DNA of 64,000 nt, from NCBI RefSeq assembly GCF_019669905.1, contig NZ_AP019777.1:2294001-2358000 (forward strand). The letters are read 5' to 3'. The stretch comes from Methylomonas koyamae (GTDB taxonomy: Bacteria; Pseudomonadota; Gammaproteobacteria; Methylococcales; Methylomonadaceae). Of this stretch, positions 1 through 8,942 are shown in pieces; within the stretch, counting starts at the first letter, position 1, and every line of letters starts with the position of its first letter. Made by a program: the position numbers and the translations under genes. A model generated the notes under the pieces. The model did no database searches and was not told the origin of the DNA. It was given only the letters and a program-made list of their open reading frames with translations.

Positions 1-2501
1 TGGTTGGCCAGCATTTTTTGAGCAGTTTGGCGGGCAGTGCGGCAATGGCGGACTATCGGGTGGTCACGTTTTGCGAAGAGCCGCGCCCTGCTTACGACCG
101 CGTGCATTTATCGGAATATTTCGCCGGCAAAAGCGCCGAAGATTTGTCTCTGGTCGAGGCCGGCTTTTTCGCCGAGCACGGCATCGAAATCCATCTGGGA
201 GACAAAGCGGTGGCGATCGACCGCGTCGCCAAGCAGGTTACGTCGGCTAAAGGCCTGACGATTGCTTACGACAAACTGGTATTGGCGACCGGTTCCTATC
301 CGTTCGTGCCGCCGGTGCCGGGCCACGAACGCCCGCAGTGCCTGGTATACCGCACCATAGAAGATCTGGAAGCGATACAAGCGGCGGCGGCGCAATCCAA
401 GGTCGGTGCGGTGGTCGGCGGCGGCTTGTTGGGATTGGAAGCTGCCAAGGCCTTGAAAGACTTGGGCTTGGAAACGCATGTGATCGAATTTGCGCCGCGC
501 TTGATGGCGGTACAGTTGGACGAAGGCGGCGGCGCGATGCTGAAACACAAAATCGAAGCGCTGGGCGTCAACGTTCATTTGAACAAGAACACCACGTTGA
601 TCGACGACGGCGTTCAGTGCCGGCACAAAATGAATTTCGCCGACGGCCAGGTATTGGAAACCGACATCGTGTTGTTTTCGGCCGGCATTCGGCCGCGCGA
701 CGAAATGGCCCGCCAATCCGGTTTGGAAGTTGGCCCGCGCGGCGGCATCGTCATCGATAACCAGTGCCGTACTTCCGACCCGGACATTTACGCGATCGGC
801 GAATGCGCATTGTGGAACGGTCAAATTTTCGGTCTGGTTGCACCGGGCTATACCATGGCCAGAACCGTCGCCGCGGCTCTGAACGGCGACGCGGCCAGTT
901 TTACCGGCGCCGATATGAGCACCAAACTCAAGCTGATGGGCGTCGATGTCGCCAGCATCGGCGATGCCCACGCCAGAACGCCGGGGGCGCTGGTCTACAC
1001 CTACCAGAACGGTTCGGCCGAAGTCTATAAACGTTTGGTGGTCAGCCAAGATAAAAAGCATCTGCTCGGTGCGGTATTGGTCGGCGATGCCGCCGGCTAC
1101 GGCACTTTGTTGCAGTATTGCCTGAATGGTATCGAGTTGCCGGAAAATCCGGATTCGTTGATTTTGCCGCAACGCTCCGACCAATCGGTGGGGCTGGGGC
1201 CGGACGCACTGCCGGCGTCGGCGCAAATTTGCTCCTGCCACGATGTCAGCAAAGGCCAGGTCTGCGGTGCGATCGAAGCCGGTTGCCTGACGCTGGGCGA
1301 TTTAAAAGCGCAGACCAAGGCCGCCACCGGCTGCGGCGGTTGTTCGGCGCTGTTGAAGTCGGTGTTGGACTGCGAATTGGGCAAGATGGGCGTTGCGGTC
1401 AGTACCGACCTGTGCGAGCACTTTGCCTACACCCGCCAGGATTTGTATAACCTGGTCATGGTCGGCCAAATCAAAACGTTCGACGAATTGCTGGACAAAC
1501 ACGGCAAGGGCTTGGGTTGCGATGTCTGTAAGCAGGCGGTCGGCTCGATTCTGGCGTCTTACTGGAACGACTATATTCTGGAAAAACCGCATATCGGTCT
1601 GCAAGATACCAACGACACTTTCCTGGCCAATATGCAGAAAGACGGCACTTATTCGGTGGTGCCGCGGATCGCCGGCGGCGAAATCACGCCGGATATGTTG
1701 ATCGTGCTGGGACAGGTCGGCAAAAAATACAATCTGTATACCAAGATCACCGGCGGCCAACGCGTCGACTTTTTCGGTGCCCGCCTGGAGCAGTTGCCGG
1801 CAATCTGGAAAGAACTGACCGACGCCGGCTTCGAATCCGGCCACGCTTACGGTAAATCGCTGCGCACCGTCAAATCCTGCGTCGGCAGCACCTGGTGCCG
1901 CTTCGGCGTCGACGACAGCGTCGGTCTGGCGATAGAACTGGAAAACCGCTACAAAGGGTTGCGGGCGCCGCACAAAATCAAATTCGCCGTATCCGGTTGT
2001 ACCCGGGAATGCGCCGAGGCCCAGGGCAAGGATATCGGCGTCATCGCCACCGAGAACGGTTGGAACCTGTATGTGTGCGGCAACGGCGGCATGAAGCCGC
2101 GCCACGCCGACCTGTTGGCCACCAATCTGGACAAGGAAACCCTGATCAAATATATCGACCGGGTGTTGATCTTTTACGTGCGGACCGCGGCCCGGCTGCA
2201 ACGCACTTCGGTCTGGATGGAAAACATGGAAGGCGGCCTGGAGTATTTGAAGTCGGTGGTGATCGACGACAAGCTCGGTATTGGTGCCGATCTCGAACAG
2301 CAGATGCACCATGTCGTCGACACCTACCAATGCGAATGGAAAACCACGTTGCAGGACGAGCAGCGTCTGAAACGGTTCCGCCATTTCGTCAACAGCGACC
2401 AAGCCGACGACAACGTGGTGTTCGTCGAGGAACGCGGCCAAATACGGCCGGCCAACGACTTCGAGCGTAAACATTTTAAACTGGTAGAGGAGGCCGCCTA
2501 A
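1..2501 (+). CDS. nirB: NAD(P)H nitrite reductase large subunit, 5' end outside window
   Basis: Reduces nitrite to ammonium in the cytoplasm with NADH, using FAD, a [2Fe-2S] centre, a [4Fe-4S] cluster and siroheme. The frame is open from base 3 and the first residues match the NirB N-terminus a few residues after its usual start, so only a short 5' piece is missing. Visible in order: the FAD motif ATGSY near residue 95, the NAD-binding VVGGGLLGLE near 135, a BFD-like Cys cluster (CSCHD, then TGCGGC) around 400-450, and the siroheme/[4Fe-4S] motifs SCVGSTWC and SGCTREC around 620-665. The stop overlaps the nirD start by one base, so the two are one operon. Assimilatory and dissimilatory roles cannot be separated here. 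Confidence 0.96.
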   Translation, partial: VGQHFLSSLAGSAAMADYRVVTFCEEPRPAYDRVHLSEYFAGKSAEDLSLVEAGFFAEHGIEIHLGDKAVAIDRVAKQVTSAKGLTIAYDKLVLATGSYPFVPPVPGHERPQCLVYRTIEDLEAIQAAAAQSKVGAVVGGGLLGLEAAKALKDLGLETHVIEFAPRLMAVQLDEGGGAMLKHKIEALGVNVHLNKNTTLIDDGVQCRHKMNFADGQVLETDIVLFSAGIRPRDEMARQSGLEVGPRGGIVIDNQCRTSDPDIYAIGECALWNGQIFGLVAPGYTMARTVAAALNGDAASFTGADMSTKLKLMGVDVASIGDAHARTPGALVYTYQNGSAEVYKRLVVSQDKKHLLGAVLVGDAAGYGTLLQYCLNGIELPENPDSLILPQRSDQSVGLGPDALPASAQICSCHDVSKGQVCGAIEAGCLTLGDLKAQTKAATGCGGCSALLKSVLDCELGKMGVAVSTDLCEHFAYTRQDLYNLVMVGQIKTFDELLDKHGKGLGCDVCKQAVGSILASYWNDYILEKPHIGLQDTNDTFLANMQKDGTYSVVPRIAGGEITPDMLIVLGQVGKKYNLYTKITGGQRVDFFGARLEQLPAIWKELTDAGFESGHAYGKSLRTVKSCVGSTWCRFGVDDSVGLAIELENRYKGLRAPHKIKFAVSGCTRECAEAQGKDIGVIATENGWNLYVCGNGGMKPRHADLLATNLDKETLIKYIDRVLIFYVRTAARLQRTSVWMENMEGGLEYLKSVVIDDKLGIGADLEQQMHHVVDTYQCEWKTTLQDEQRLKRFRHFVNSDQADDNVVFVEERGQIRPANDFERKHFKLVEEAA

Positions 2502-2833
2502 TGAGCAGTTGGATCGATGTCTGCAGTATCGACGATTTGCAACCGGATTCCGGCATTTGCGCTTTGGTTGGCGGCCGGCAAGTCGCGATATTTTTCTTGC
2601 CGCGGCGGCAAGCGGTTTACGCGATCGGCAATTTCGACCCGTTCAGTCGCGCAAACGTGTTGTCGCGTGGCATGATAGGCGATATCGGCGGTGAGCCGAT
2701 GGTCGCGTCGCCGATGTATAAGCAGCATTTTCATTTACATACCGGCGTGTGTTTCGAAGATCCCAGCGTCGCAACGCCTGCATACCGGGTCAGAATCGAC
2801 CGCGGCAGGGTAGCAGTGCAGTTGCCGGAGTAA
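2501..2833 (+). CDS. nirD: Nitrite reductase small subunit
   Basis: A 110-residue Rieske-fold partner of NirB, close to the usual 108 residues. It follows NirB over its whole length: an N-terminal W-x-D-[IV]-C start, then FDPFSRANVLSRG and ASPMYKQ blocks. The cysteine/histidine cluster ligands of true Rieske proteins are absent, as in other NirD proteins, so it is a structural subunit. A strong GGAGG lies just upstream of an ATG that overlaps the nirB stop, so translation is coupled. Confidence 0.95.
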   Translation: MSSWIDVCSIDDLQPDSGICALVGGRQVAIFFLPRRQAVYAIGNFDPFSRANVLSRGMIGDIGGEPMVASPMYKQHFHLHTGVCFEDPSVATPAYRVRIDRGRVAVQLPE

Positions 2834-2837
2834 AACG

Positions 2838-3755
2838 ATGAAATTTCGCTATTACATTGCCGACGTGTTTACCCGGCAGATATTCAACGGCGCCCAAATT
2901 GCCGTGTTGCCGCAGGCTAACGGCCTCAACGCGGAAACCATGGCGGCCATCGCCAGAGAATTGAACTTGCCGGAAACGGTATTTGTGTTCCCGAACCTGA
3001 GCAGCGCTAACGGTCGGCGCATGCGGATTTTTTCGCCGTTGGGGGAGATTCAGTTCGGCGGCCATGCCATCGTCGCCGCGGCTTACGTGTTGGCCGAGTG
3101 CGGCGATATCGCACTGACCGATCCATTGACGCCGTTGTTGCTGGAACAAAACGTCGGCGTGATCGAAGCCAATATATCCAGCGTCGGCGGCAAACCGACC
3201 TTGGTTCAGTTCAGCCGCCGGGTCAGCGCCGTAGTCGACCGTTTCGCGCCGCGCGACGAGGAACTGGCCCAGTTCCTCGGTTTGCAGATTGCCGAGCTGG
3301 ACCATAAAAAATATACGCCGCGTCTGGTTTCCTGCGGTTTTCCGTATTTGGTGGTGCCGGTGTGGAATTACGAATCGGTGCGCAAGGCTCGTTTCAATTA
3401 CACGGCCTGGAGCCAATCCAGCGCGCCGCAGACCGCGGCGCAGGAGATATTGTTGTTTGCGCCGAAATCGCCGAACCCGGAAGCCGATTTCACGTTGCGG
3501 CTGTTGGGGCCCAACATCGGCATGCACGAAGATCCACCGGTCGGCAGTGCCACGCCGGCATTTTGCAGCTATCTATGTTCCTTCGAACATACGCGCAAGG
3601 GTACCCATGTGTTTGCGGTCGAACGCGGCCACCACGCCGGCCGCCGCAGTTTGATTCAATTGGAAATGGACAACAAGCAGCAGGAGTATCTGACGATTCG
3701 GGTCGGCGGACAGGCGGCGATATTTGCCGAAGGCAGTATCGATTTGCCGGAATGA
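2838..3755 (+). CDS. PhzF-family isomerase/epimerase-like protein
   Basis: A 305-residue protein with the two-lobed PhzF/diaminopimelate-epimerase-like fold. The N-terminus carries the family pattern of Y-x-x-D-V-F-T, N-G-A-Q-I-A-V, and later FSPLGEIQFGGHA; the C-terminal lobe has the GSATPAF motif. The family acts on small molecules (PhzF isomerises a phenazine precursor), but most members have unknown substrates, and no phenazine genes are near. It starts 4 bases after nirD with an overlapping Shine-Dalgarno, so it is probably the last gene of the nir operon. No link to nitrite reduction can be read from the sequence. Confidence 0.85.
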   Translation: MKFRYYIADVFTRQIFNGAQIAVLPQANGLNAETMAAIARELNLPETVFVFPNLSSANGRRMRIFSPLGEIQFGGHAIVAAAYVLAECGDIALTDPLTPLLLEQNVGVIEANISSVGGKPTLVQFSRRVSAVVDRFAPRDEELAQFLGLQIAELDHKKYTPRLVSCGFPYLVVPVWNYESVRKARFNYTAWSQSSAPQTAAQEILLFAPKSPNPEADFTLRLLGPNIGMHEDPPVGSATPAFCSYLCSFEHTRKGTHVFAVERGHHAGRRSLIQLEMDNKQQEYLTIRVGGQAAIFAEGSIDLPE

Positions 3756-3776
3756 GGTCCGGCGACGGCAGTTGCG

Positions 3777-3797
3777 GCCGGCGCGATTCGCGCCGGC
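3777..3797. terminator. Bidirectional hairpin between convergent genes
   Basis: A perfect 9-bp GC stem (GCCGGCGCG / CGCGCCGGC) with a 3-base loop, between the stop codons of the convergent phzF-like and DEAD-box genes. The T-run after it is weak, so its efficiency as an intrinsic terminator is uncertain. Confidence 0.5.
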
Positions 3798-3811
3798 GTT
3801 ATTTGCGGGGA

Positions 3812-5542
3812 TTATTCGCGGTTTTTACTGCGTTTCGAGGTTGAACCGACGCGCTTTTTGCTTTTGTCTTTCTTGACCAACGCCGCATCGAAACGGGAAA
3901 TGTTCAGCGGTTTGCCGGCGACGCGTACCTTCTTCAACGCCTGAAACAGGTCTTTGGGCATGCCGGCCGGCAGTTCCACGGTACTGTAATGCTCCTCGAT
4001 TTTAATGCGGGCGATATGGTCGCCGTCGATGCCGGTCTCGTTGGCAATAGCGCCGACGATATTGCCGGGTTTGACGCCGTCGGCGCGGCCGACCTCGATC
4101 CGGAACATTTCCATTTCCACTGCACCGACCCTGCCTTTTTCCCGGCGCGGGCCGCGTTCGCCGCGCTCGGTTTGCGGCTTGGTGTCCGCATCCTTACGCG
4201 GCTTTTTGCCGCTGTCTTTCAACAACAACGGCGTATCGCCTTGCAACAGTCTGGCCAGTGCGGCGGCGATGTCCATGGCCGGAACGTTATGTTCGACCTG
4301 GTATTGGTTGATCAATTGCGTATAAAAACTCAGCTCTTCGCCGGCCAGGGTGTCGGTGATGCGCTGTTTGAATTTGTTGATCCTGGCGTTGTTGATGAAC
4401 TCGGTCGACGGTAGTTGCATCTCCTCGACTTTCTGTTTGGTGGCCTGTTCGATGTTGGCCAACAGGCGTTTTTCCCGCGGCGACACGAACAGGATCGCGT
4501 CGCCGGTGCGGCCGGCGCGGCCGGTGCGGCCGATACGGTGAATATAGGATTCGGTGTCGTAGGGAATGTCGTAGTTGACGACATGGGTAATGCGGTCGAC
4601 GTCCAAGCCGCGGGCGGCAACGTCGGTGGCGATCAGAATATCCAGCTTGCCGCTCTTCAGATTGTCGATGGCGCGTTCGCGCAGCGCTTGCGACATGTCG
4701 CCGTTGATCGCCGATGCGGAAAAGCCGCGCGCTTCCAGTTTCTCGGCGACTTCGATGGTTGCCGTTTTGGTGCGGACGAAAATGATCATGCCGTCGAAGT
4801 TTTCCGCTTCCAGGATCCGGGTCAACGCATCCATCTTGTGCAGGCCGCTGACGAACCAGTATCGCTGGCGGATATTGGCCGCCGTGGCGGTTTTGACCTT
4901 GATCGTGACTTGTTCCGGGTTAGTCAGGTATTGCTGGGCGATTTTACGGATCTCGCTCGGCATCGTCGCCGAGAACAGCGCGGTCTGCCGGGTGGGTGGG
5001 GTTTGTTCCAGGATCCACTCGACGTCGTCGATGAAGCCCATCCGCAGCATTTCGTCGGCTTCGTCCAGTACCAGGGTTTGCAACTGGTCCAGTTTCAACG
5101 TGCCGCGGCGCATGTGGTCCATGACCCGGCCCGGCGTACCGACGATGACATGCGCGCCCCGGTTCAGTTGGCGCAACTGGCTGGTGTAGTCCTGGCCGCC
5201 GTATATCGGCAATACGTGGAAGCCTTTGATGTGGGCGGCGTAGCATTGAAAGGCCTCGGCCACTTGGATGGCCAACTCGCGGGTCGGCGCCAACACCAGC
5301 GCTTGCGGGTCTTTTTGCTTGATGTCGATGCGGTTCAGAATGGGTAGCGCGAACGCGGCGGTTTTACCGGTGCCGGTTTGGGCCTGGCCCAGTACGTCGC
5401 GGCCGGCCATCACGAACGGAATGATTTGGGCTTGGATCGGGGAGGGGGTTTCGTAACCGACGCTTTCCAGCGCTTTTAAAATGGGATCGGCAAGGTTCAG
5501 ATCTTTAAAAGAAGGCGTGGTTGCGGAGGGCGTATCGGACAT
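3812..5542 (-). CDS. deaD: DEAD-box RNA helicase, DeaD/CsdA type
   Basis: An ATP-dependent RNA unwinding protein of the cold-shock/ribosome-assembly class. The 576 residues contain the full motif set: Q motif near 20, Walker A AQTGTGKT, PTRELAIQ, DEAD in LDEADEML, SAT, and HRIGRTGRAGR in the second RecA domain. After the core comes a basic linker (about 425-455), a DbpA-type RNA-binding domain (about 460-540), and a lysine/serine-rich tail. The C-terminal domain and length fit DeaD rather than RhlE or SrmB. It is transcribed alone; a 120-base leader precedes it, in which no cold-shock element could be identified by eye. Confidence 0.93.
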   Translation of the reverse strand: MSDTPSATTPSFKDLNLADPILKALESVGYETPSPIQAQIIPFVMAGRDVLGQAQTGTGKTAAFALPILNRIDIKQKDPQALVLAPTRELAIQVAEAFQCYAAHIKGFHVLPIYGGQDYTSQLRQLNRGAHVIVGTPGRVMDHMRRGTLKLDQLQTLVLDEADEMLRMGFIDDVEWILEQTPPTRQTALFSATMPSEIRKIAQQYLTNPEQVTIKVKTATAANIRQRYWFVSGLHKMDALTRILEAENFDGMIIFVRTKTATIEVAEKLEARGFSASAINGDMSQALRERAIDNLKSGKLDILIATDVAARGLDVDRITHVVNYDIPYDTESYIHRIGRTGRAGRTGDAILFVSPREKRLLANIEQATKQKVEEMQLPSTEFINNARINKFKQRITDTLAGEELSFYTQLINQYQVEHNVPAMDIAAALARLLQGDTPLLLKDSGKKPRKDADTKPQTERGERGPRREKGRVGAVEMEMFRIEVGRADGVKPGNIVGAIANETGIDGDHIARIKIEEHYSTVELPAGMPKDLFQALKKVRVAGKPLNISRFDAALVKKDKSKKRVGSTSKRSKNRE

Positions 5543-5663
5543 TAAAAATACCTGTAGATGAAAAGAGAACGGCCGGCCGGGAAGCGAGCCATGGCCGGCA
5601 TTGTAACGCAGTTCGGTTGAATATTGCTTAACTTATTGATAATAACAGAAAAAAATCGATAGG

Positions 5664-6638
5664 CTATGCGGCCCGGTTTGCCGAATAAGTCAGGCAGATA
5701 AACAGGAAAAACTGGGCGCCAAAAATCAGGTTGGCCATCAACAGGTGTACCGGTTGGGCGAAGGCCGGAAAACCTAACCGGTCCAGACTGACTCCGGCCA
5801 GGATAGCCGTCACGATCAAACCGGCCAATACATAGCCTAGGCGCAATAACAGACTGCCTGGGGCGGCCTGCTCGCGGATTTTCCAAACCAGCCACAGGTT
5901 GGTGAACAGAATGATCGATGAAAACGAGCGGTGCACGTAAAAGATGATCGGAAAACTATCGCGCCAGTATTGGCGTTCGATGTAGCTGTGCTCGTGGGCG
6001 ATGTAGTCGACCGCTTCGCGTACCTGGGTACCCATTGCGATTTGCAATAAGGTCATGCCCATCGCAACTTTCAACACCGTCGCGAAGCGCGGCGTCAGCC
6101 AATGGCTATCCACGGCTTGGAGCAAAGGTTTCTGCGAGCGGGCGATGGCATAAATCAGCAGCGCGACGATGCCCAGGGCCAGCAACATGTGCAGGGTAAT
6201 CATCAGCGGTTTCAGATTGCTGGCCACCACCGCCGAGCCCAGCCAGCCTTGAAAACCGACCAATAAAAATACCGACAGTGCCAGGTAGAAAATGGTCTTG
6301 TCGGCTTTCAAATAAATGCGCGAAGACCAGGCTGTCAGGAAAATCAAGCAACCTATCGTCACGCCGACCAAGCGGTTGGTATATTCGGTCCAGGTTTTCA
6401 CCGGATTGAACGCGGTATTTTCGTAACCGCGCGCGGCGTAAATTTCATGGTAATTGGCCGGCAATTGCGATTCGTCGGTGGGCGGCACCCATTGGCCGAA
6501 GCAGGTCGGCCAGTCCGGGCAGCCCATGCCGGCACCGGAGGCGCGGACGATGCCGCCGACCAGAATCACGAAATAAACGGCAAATATGGTCAAAGCGCCT
6601 AAGCGGCGGAAACGGGCGGCAGCCTGGTCGTCTATCAT
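5664..6638 (-). CDS. ctaA: Heme A synthase, COX15/CtaA family
   Basis: Oxidises the methyl group of heme O to give heme A for aa3-type cytochrome oxidase, in the inner membrane. The 324-residue protein shows about eight hydrophobic segments and the family signature near the N-terminus (RASGAGMGCPDWPTCFG), followed by the TEYTNRLVG and HMLLALG heme-ligand histidine regions. It sits 12 bases downstream of an HDOD gene on the same strand, but no cytochrome oxidase subunits are in the window. Confidence 0.9.
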   Translation of the reverse strand: MIDDQAAARFRRLGALTIFAVYFVILVGGIVRASGAGMGCPDWPTCFGQWVPPTDESQLPANYHEIYAARGYENTAFNPVKTWTEYTNRLVGVTIGCLIFLTAWSSRIYLKADKTIFYLALSVFLLVGFQGWLGSAVVASNLKPLMITLHMLLALGIVALLIYAIARSQKPLLQAVDSHWLTPRFATVLKVAMGMTLLQIAMGTQVREAVDYIAHEHSYIERQYWRDSFPIIFYVHRSFSSIILFTNLWLVWKIREQAAPGSLLLRLGYVLAGLIVTAILAGVSLDRLGFPAFAQPVHLLMANLIFGAQFFLFICLTYSANRAA

Positions 6639-6650
6639 GGTGGTGCTACG

Positions 6651-7493
6651 TTATAAAAACATGGATTGGGCGAGTTCGATTTCTTCCGAAACGCCTTCGA
6701 TTTCCAATATCTCGGCATCGGCTTGCAGGCCCAATTTGGCAAAGGCCGGAACGGTATTCCAATCGACCCGGCAAGCGGGGTGGTCGGTGCCGGCGATGCT
6801 TTGCAGAAAGGCAACCTGCACCAGATCGACATAATCGGCTTGCGGGCCGGCATCTCGTTGAAAATCGACGTATTCCGACGGCACCAATTTCAATTCTTCC
6901 GGAAAATTCCAGGTGTTCATGATGATTTTGCCGACGTGCGGATGGGCTTTTTCCAAAAGTTTGTCGAGCCGGGAAGGGCTGTCGCGGAATTCCGGAATCT
7001 TTTCCACCAAGGTCAATATCGGTAACTTGCCGATCTGGTGGATCAGGCCCGCCAGCATGGCCTCGTCGGCATTCAAATGCGGTACGAAAGCGCTCAGGGC
7101 GCGGGCGATCGCAGAGACGTTGACGCCTTGTTCCCAAGTCTTGCGGAAATAGGTTTCCAGCAACGCGCTGGTCGGCGTGAACATTTGCTGCATGATCAAA
7201 CTGGTGATCAGGGTGCGGATCGTGTTGTTGCCGAGCCGGGTCACCGCCATTTGGATGTTTTTGATCTCCACCGCGCCGCGGTACAGCGGACTGTTGGAGA
7301 CCTGGATCAAGCGCGCCGAGATCGCAGCGTCGGTGGCAATGATTTCGGCCAAGCTTTGCGCAGTGGCGTCGCCGTTACTGACCGCGTCTCTGACTTTGAT
7401 TGCCACGTCCGGCAGCGTCGGCAATACCAGGCGGTTGGCGTCCAATTCCTCTTGTACGTGAACCAGAAAGTCTTGAACCGATTTGAATTGCAT
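6651..7493 (-). CDS. HDOD domain protein
   Basis: A 280-residue HDOD (HD-related output domain) protein with the typical start LPTLPDVAIKVRDAV, then ISARLIQVSNSPLYRG and AVTRLGNNTIRTL. HDOD proteins lack catalytic phosphohydrolase residues and act in signalling; targets are usually unknown. No second domain is present. It is 13 bases downstream of ygfZ on the same strand, so probably cotranscribed. It is one of three HDOD proteins in this window. Confidence 0.85.
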   Translation of the reverse strand: MQFKSVQDFLVHVQEELDANRLVLPTLPDVAIKVRDAVSNGDATAQSLAEIIATDAAISARLIQVSNSPLYRGAVEIKNIQMAVTRLGNNTIRTLITSLIMQQMFTPTSALLETYFRKTWEQGVNVSAIARALSAFVPHLNADEAMLAGLIHQIGKLPILTLVEKIPEFRDSPSRLDKLLEKAHPHVGKIIMNTWNFPEELKLVPSEYVDFQRDAGPQADYVDLVQVAFLQSIAGTDHPACRVDWNTVPAFAKLGLQADAEILEIEGVSEEIELAQSMFL

Positions 7494-7506
7494 GAATGAG
7501 TTTCCG

Positions 7507-8448
7507 TTATTGAGCTGAAACCAGCGTCAGTTGTGCGTGGTTATCGCCGTCAAGTATAAGGTTTTTTGGCATGCCATCAACTATTTGCAGGACTAGCAAC
7601 AAGCGCGTGTTGCCTGCCCAGGCCGCCGCCGCCAGCACGGTGCCGGCCATTTCGCATTCCAAGTCCCGCACGGTCGAACCCGGCTGCGGTAGCCTGGCGC
7701 CCGAGTAATCGGCGACAAACAATGCCCGTTTTACTTTGCCCAGGTAATGGGTGCGCGCCACGATTTCCTGGCCGGTGTAACAGCCTTTGTTGAAACTGAT
7801 GCCGCCGAGCCGGTCCAGATTCAGCATCTGCGGAATATGCTGTTCCGATTGTTCCGGACCGAACCAAGGTAAGCCGGAGTCGATGTCGCGGTAACGCCAT
7901 TCGGCCAAGGAACCGCGTGCAACACCCTGCTGCTCGGTCAATGCCTCCATTTTTTCGGCTGCCAGGCTTTCCGGCAAAAGCCACAAAAACCGGGGCGCAG
8001 CAGGTAATTTGATCACCGGTTCGGGAGACAAGGCCACGCCAAAATCGGTTTGTGCCGGCTCCAGGCCGGCGGTCGGGCCAACGCAGCCGCTTATGCCGCA
8101 AATCGCTAACCGCTTATCCTGCGCCAATTGCACTTTGGCACGCAGTACGTATCGGCGCAATTTATCGGCTACCGTATCTCTTAGCTCGCTGGGTAATATC
8201 AGCACAAATCCCAGCGGCGTTTTTACAACCAACAGCGTGCTGATGACTCGGCCCTTGGCATTGCAAAGAGCGGCTATGCTGGAGTGAGAGTCGCTCAGCT
8301 CATCGATGTTGCAGGTCAATTGGCCTTGCAAAAAAACGGCCGCATCGGTGCCGGTCACTTCGATGGCGGCCAACCCGGTGTCGCCGTATATTTTTTCGGG
8401 AATATTCGCGTGTTCTGCCGTTAAGGCTGGCATAGGGTCTACAATCAT
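7507..8448 (-). CDS. ygfZ: YgfZ tRNA-modifying / folate-binding Fe-S protein
   Basis: A folate-dependent protein of the GcvT-like fold that helps maintain Fe-S enzymes such as MiaB. The diagnostic motif K-G-C-Y-x-G-Q-E is present as KGCYTGQEIVART in the last third of the 313 residues. The start at 8448 is chosen because it is the first ATG ahead of a long conserved domain. It faces away from ygfX, the arrangement known from enterobacteria. Confidence 0.92.
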   Translation of the reverse strand: MIVDPMPALTAEHANIPEKIYGDTGLAAIEVTGTDAAVFLQGQLTCNIDELSDSHSSIAALCNAKGRVISTLLVVKTPLGFVLILPSELRDTVADKLRRYVLRAKVQLAQDKRLAICGISGCVGPTAGLEPAQTDFGVALSPEPVIKLPAAPRFLWLLPESLAAEKMEALTEQQGVARGSLAEWRYRDIDSGLPWFGPEQSEQHIPQMLNLDRLGGISFNKGCYTGQEIVARTHYLGKVKRALFVADYSGARLPQPGSTVRDLECEMAGTVLAAAAWAGNTRLLLVLQIVDGMPKNLILDGDNHAQLTLVSAQ

Positions 8449-8511
8449 AACGCTGTCAAAACCATTATCGATCCGGTTAGTTTACCCTAGCTGGAACAAG
8501 GCGACCGGTTT

Positions 8512-8937
8512 GTGTACAAAAATATCGAGCAGAGCGTGGATTTTAGTTTAGGCGTTTCCAGACAACGCCGCTGGTGTGTTAGTTTTTCGCACCTGTCGGC
8601 CTTGGCCGGATGCTGGTTCAATGCAATGCCGCTCGGTTACCGGTCAGTTCTAATTGTGCTGGTTTGTTTGAGTTGGGTTGCGGCAGTCCTGGCCGAAAAT
8701 AGATCGGCTATAGTTTTACGCTACAGTCAGCAGCGGGGATGGTCGGTGCAGCAAGGTCGCGGCGATTTCCAGTCGATCCGTTTGCGGCATACGTCGGTTG
8801 TTAGCCGGTTGCTGGTGGCGCTACATTGGCTGGGCGAAAACGATATCCGCGGCGCGCTGGTGGTGTTTCCGGATATGCTGCAGCCCGACCAGTTTCGCAG
8901 GCTGTTGGTCTGTTTGAAAATTACTGAAATTGGCTAA
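8512..8937 (+). CDS. YgfX/CptA-like membrane protein
   Basis: A 141-residue protein with a hydrophobic hairpin around residues 25-62 and a soluble C-terminal part with a YSQQRGW-type strand region, matching the YgfX (CptA, DUF1434) family. Enterobacterial YgfX pairs with SdhE and was described as a toxin affecting MreB and FtsZ, a claim later disputed. It starts with GTG. It sits divergent from ygfZ as in E. coli, but the small sdhE gene that normally lies between them is missing here. Called from weak motifs plus position. Confidence 0.6.
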   Translation: MYKNIEQSVDFSLGVSRQRRWCVSFSHLSALAGCWFNAMPLGYRSVLIVLVCLSWVAAVLAENRSAIVLRYSQQRGWSVQQGRGDFQSIRLRHTSVVSRLLVALHWLGENDIRGALVVFPDMLQPDQFRRLLVCLKITEIG

Positions 8938-8942
8938 GACGC

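Noticed and set aside
108-2474. Long minus-strand open frames opposite nirB
   Set aside because: They mirror the codon structure of nirB in GC-rich DNA and contain no known motif.
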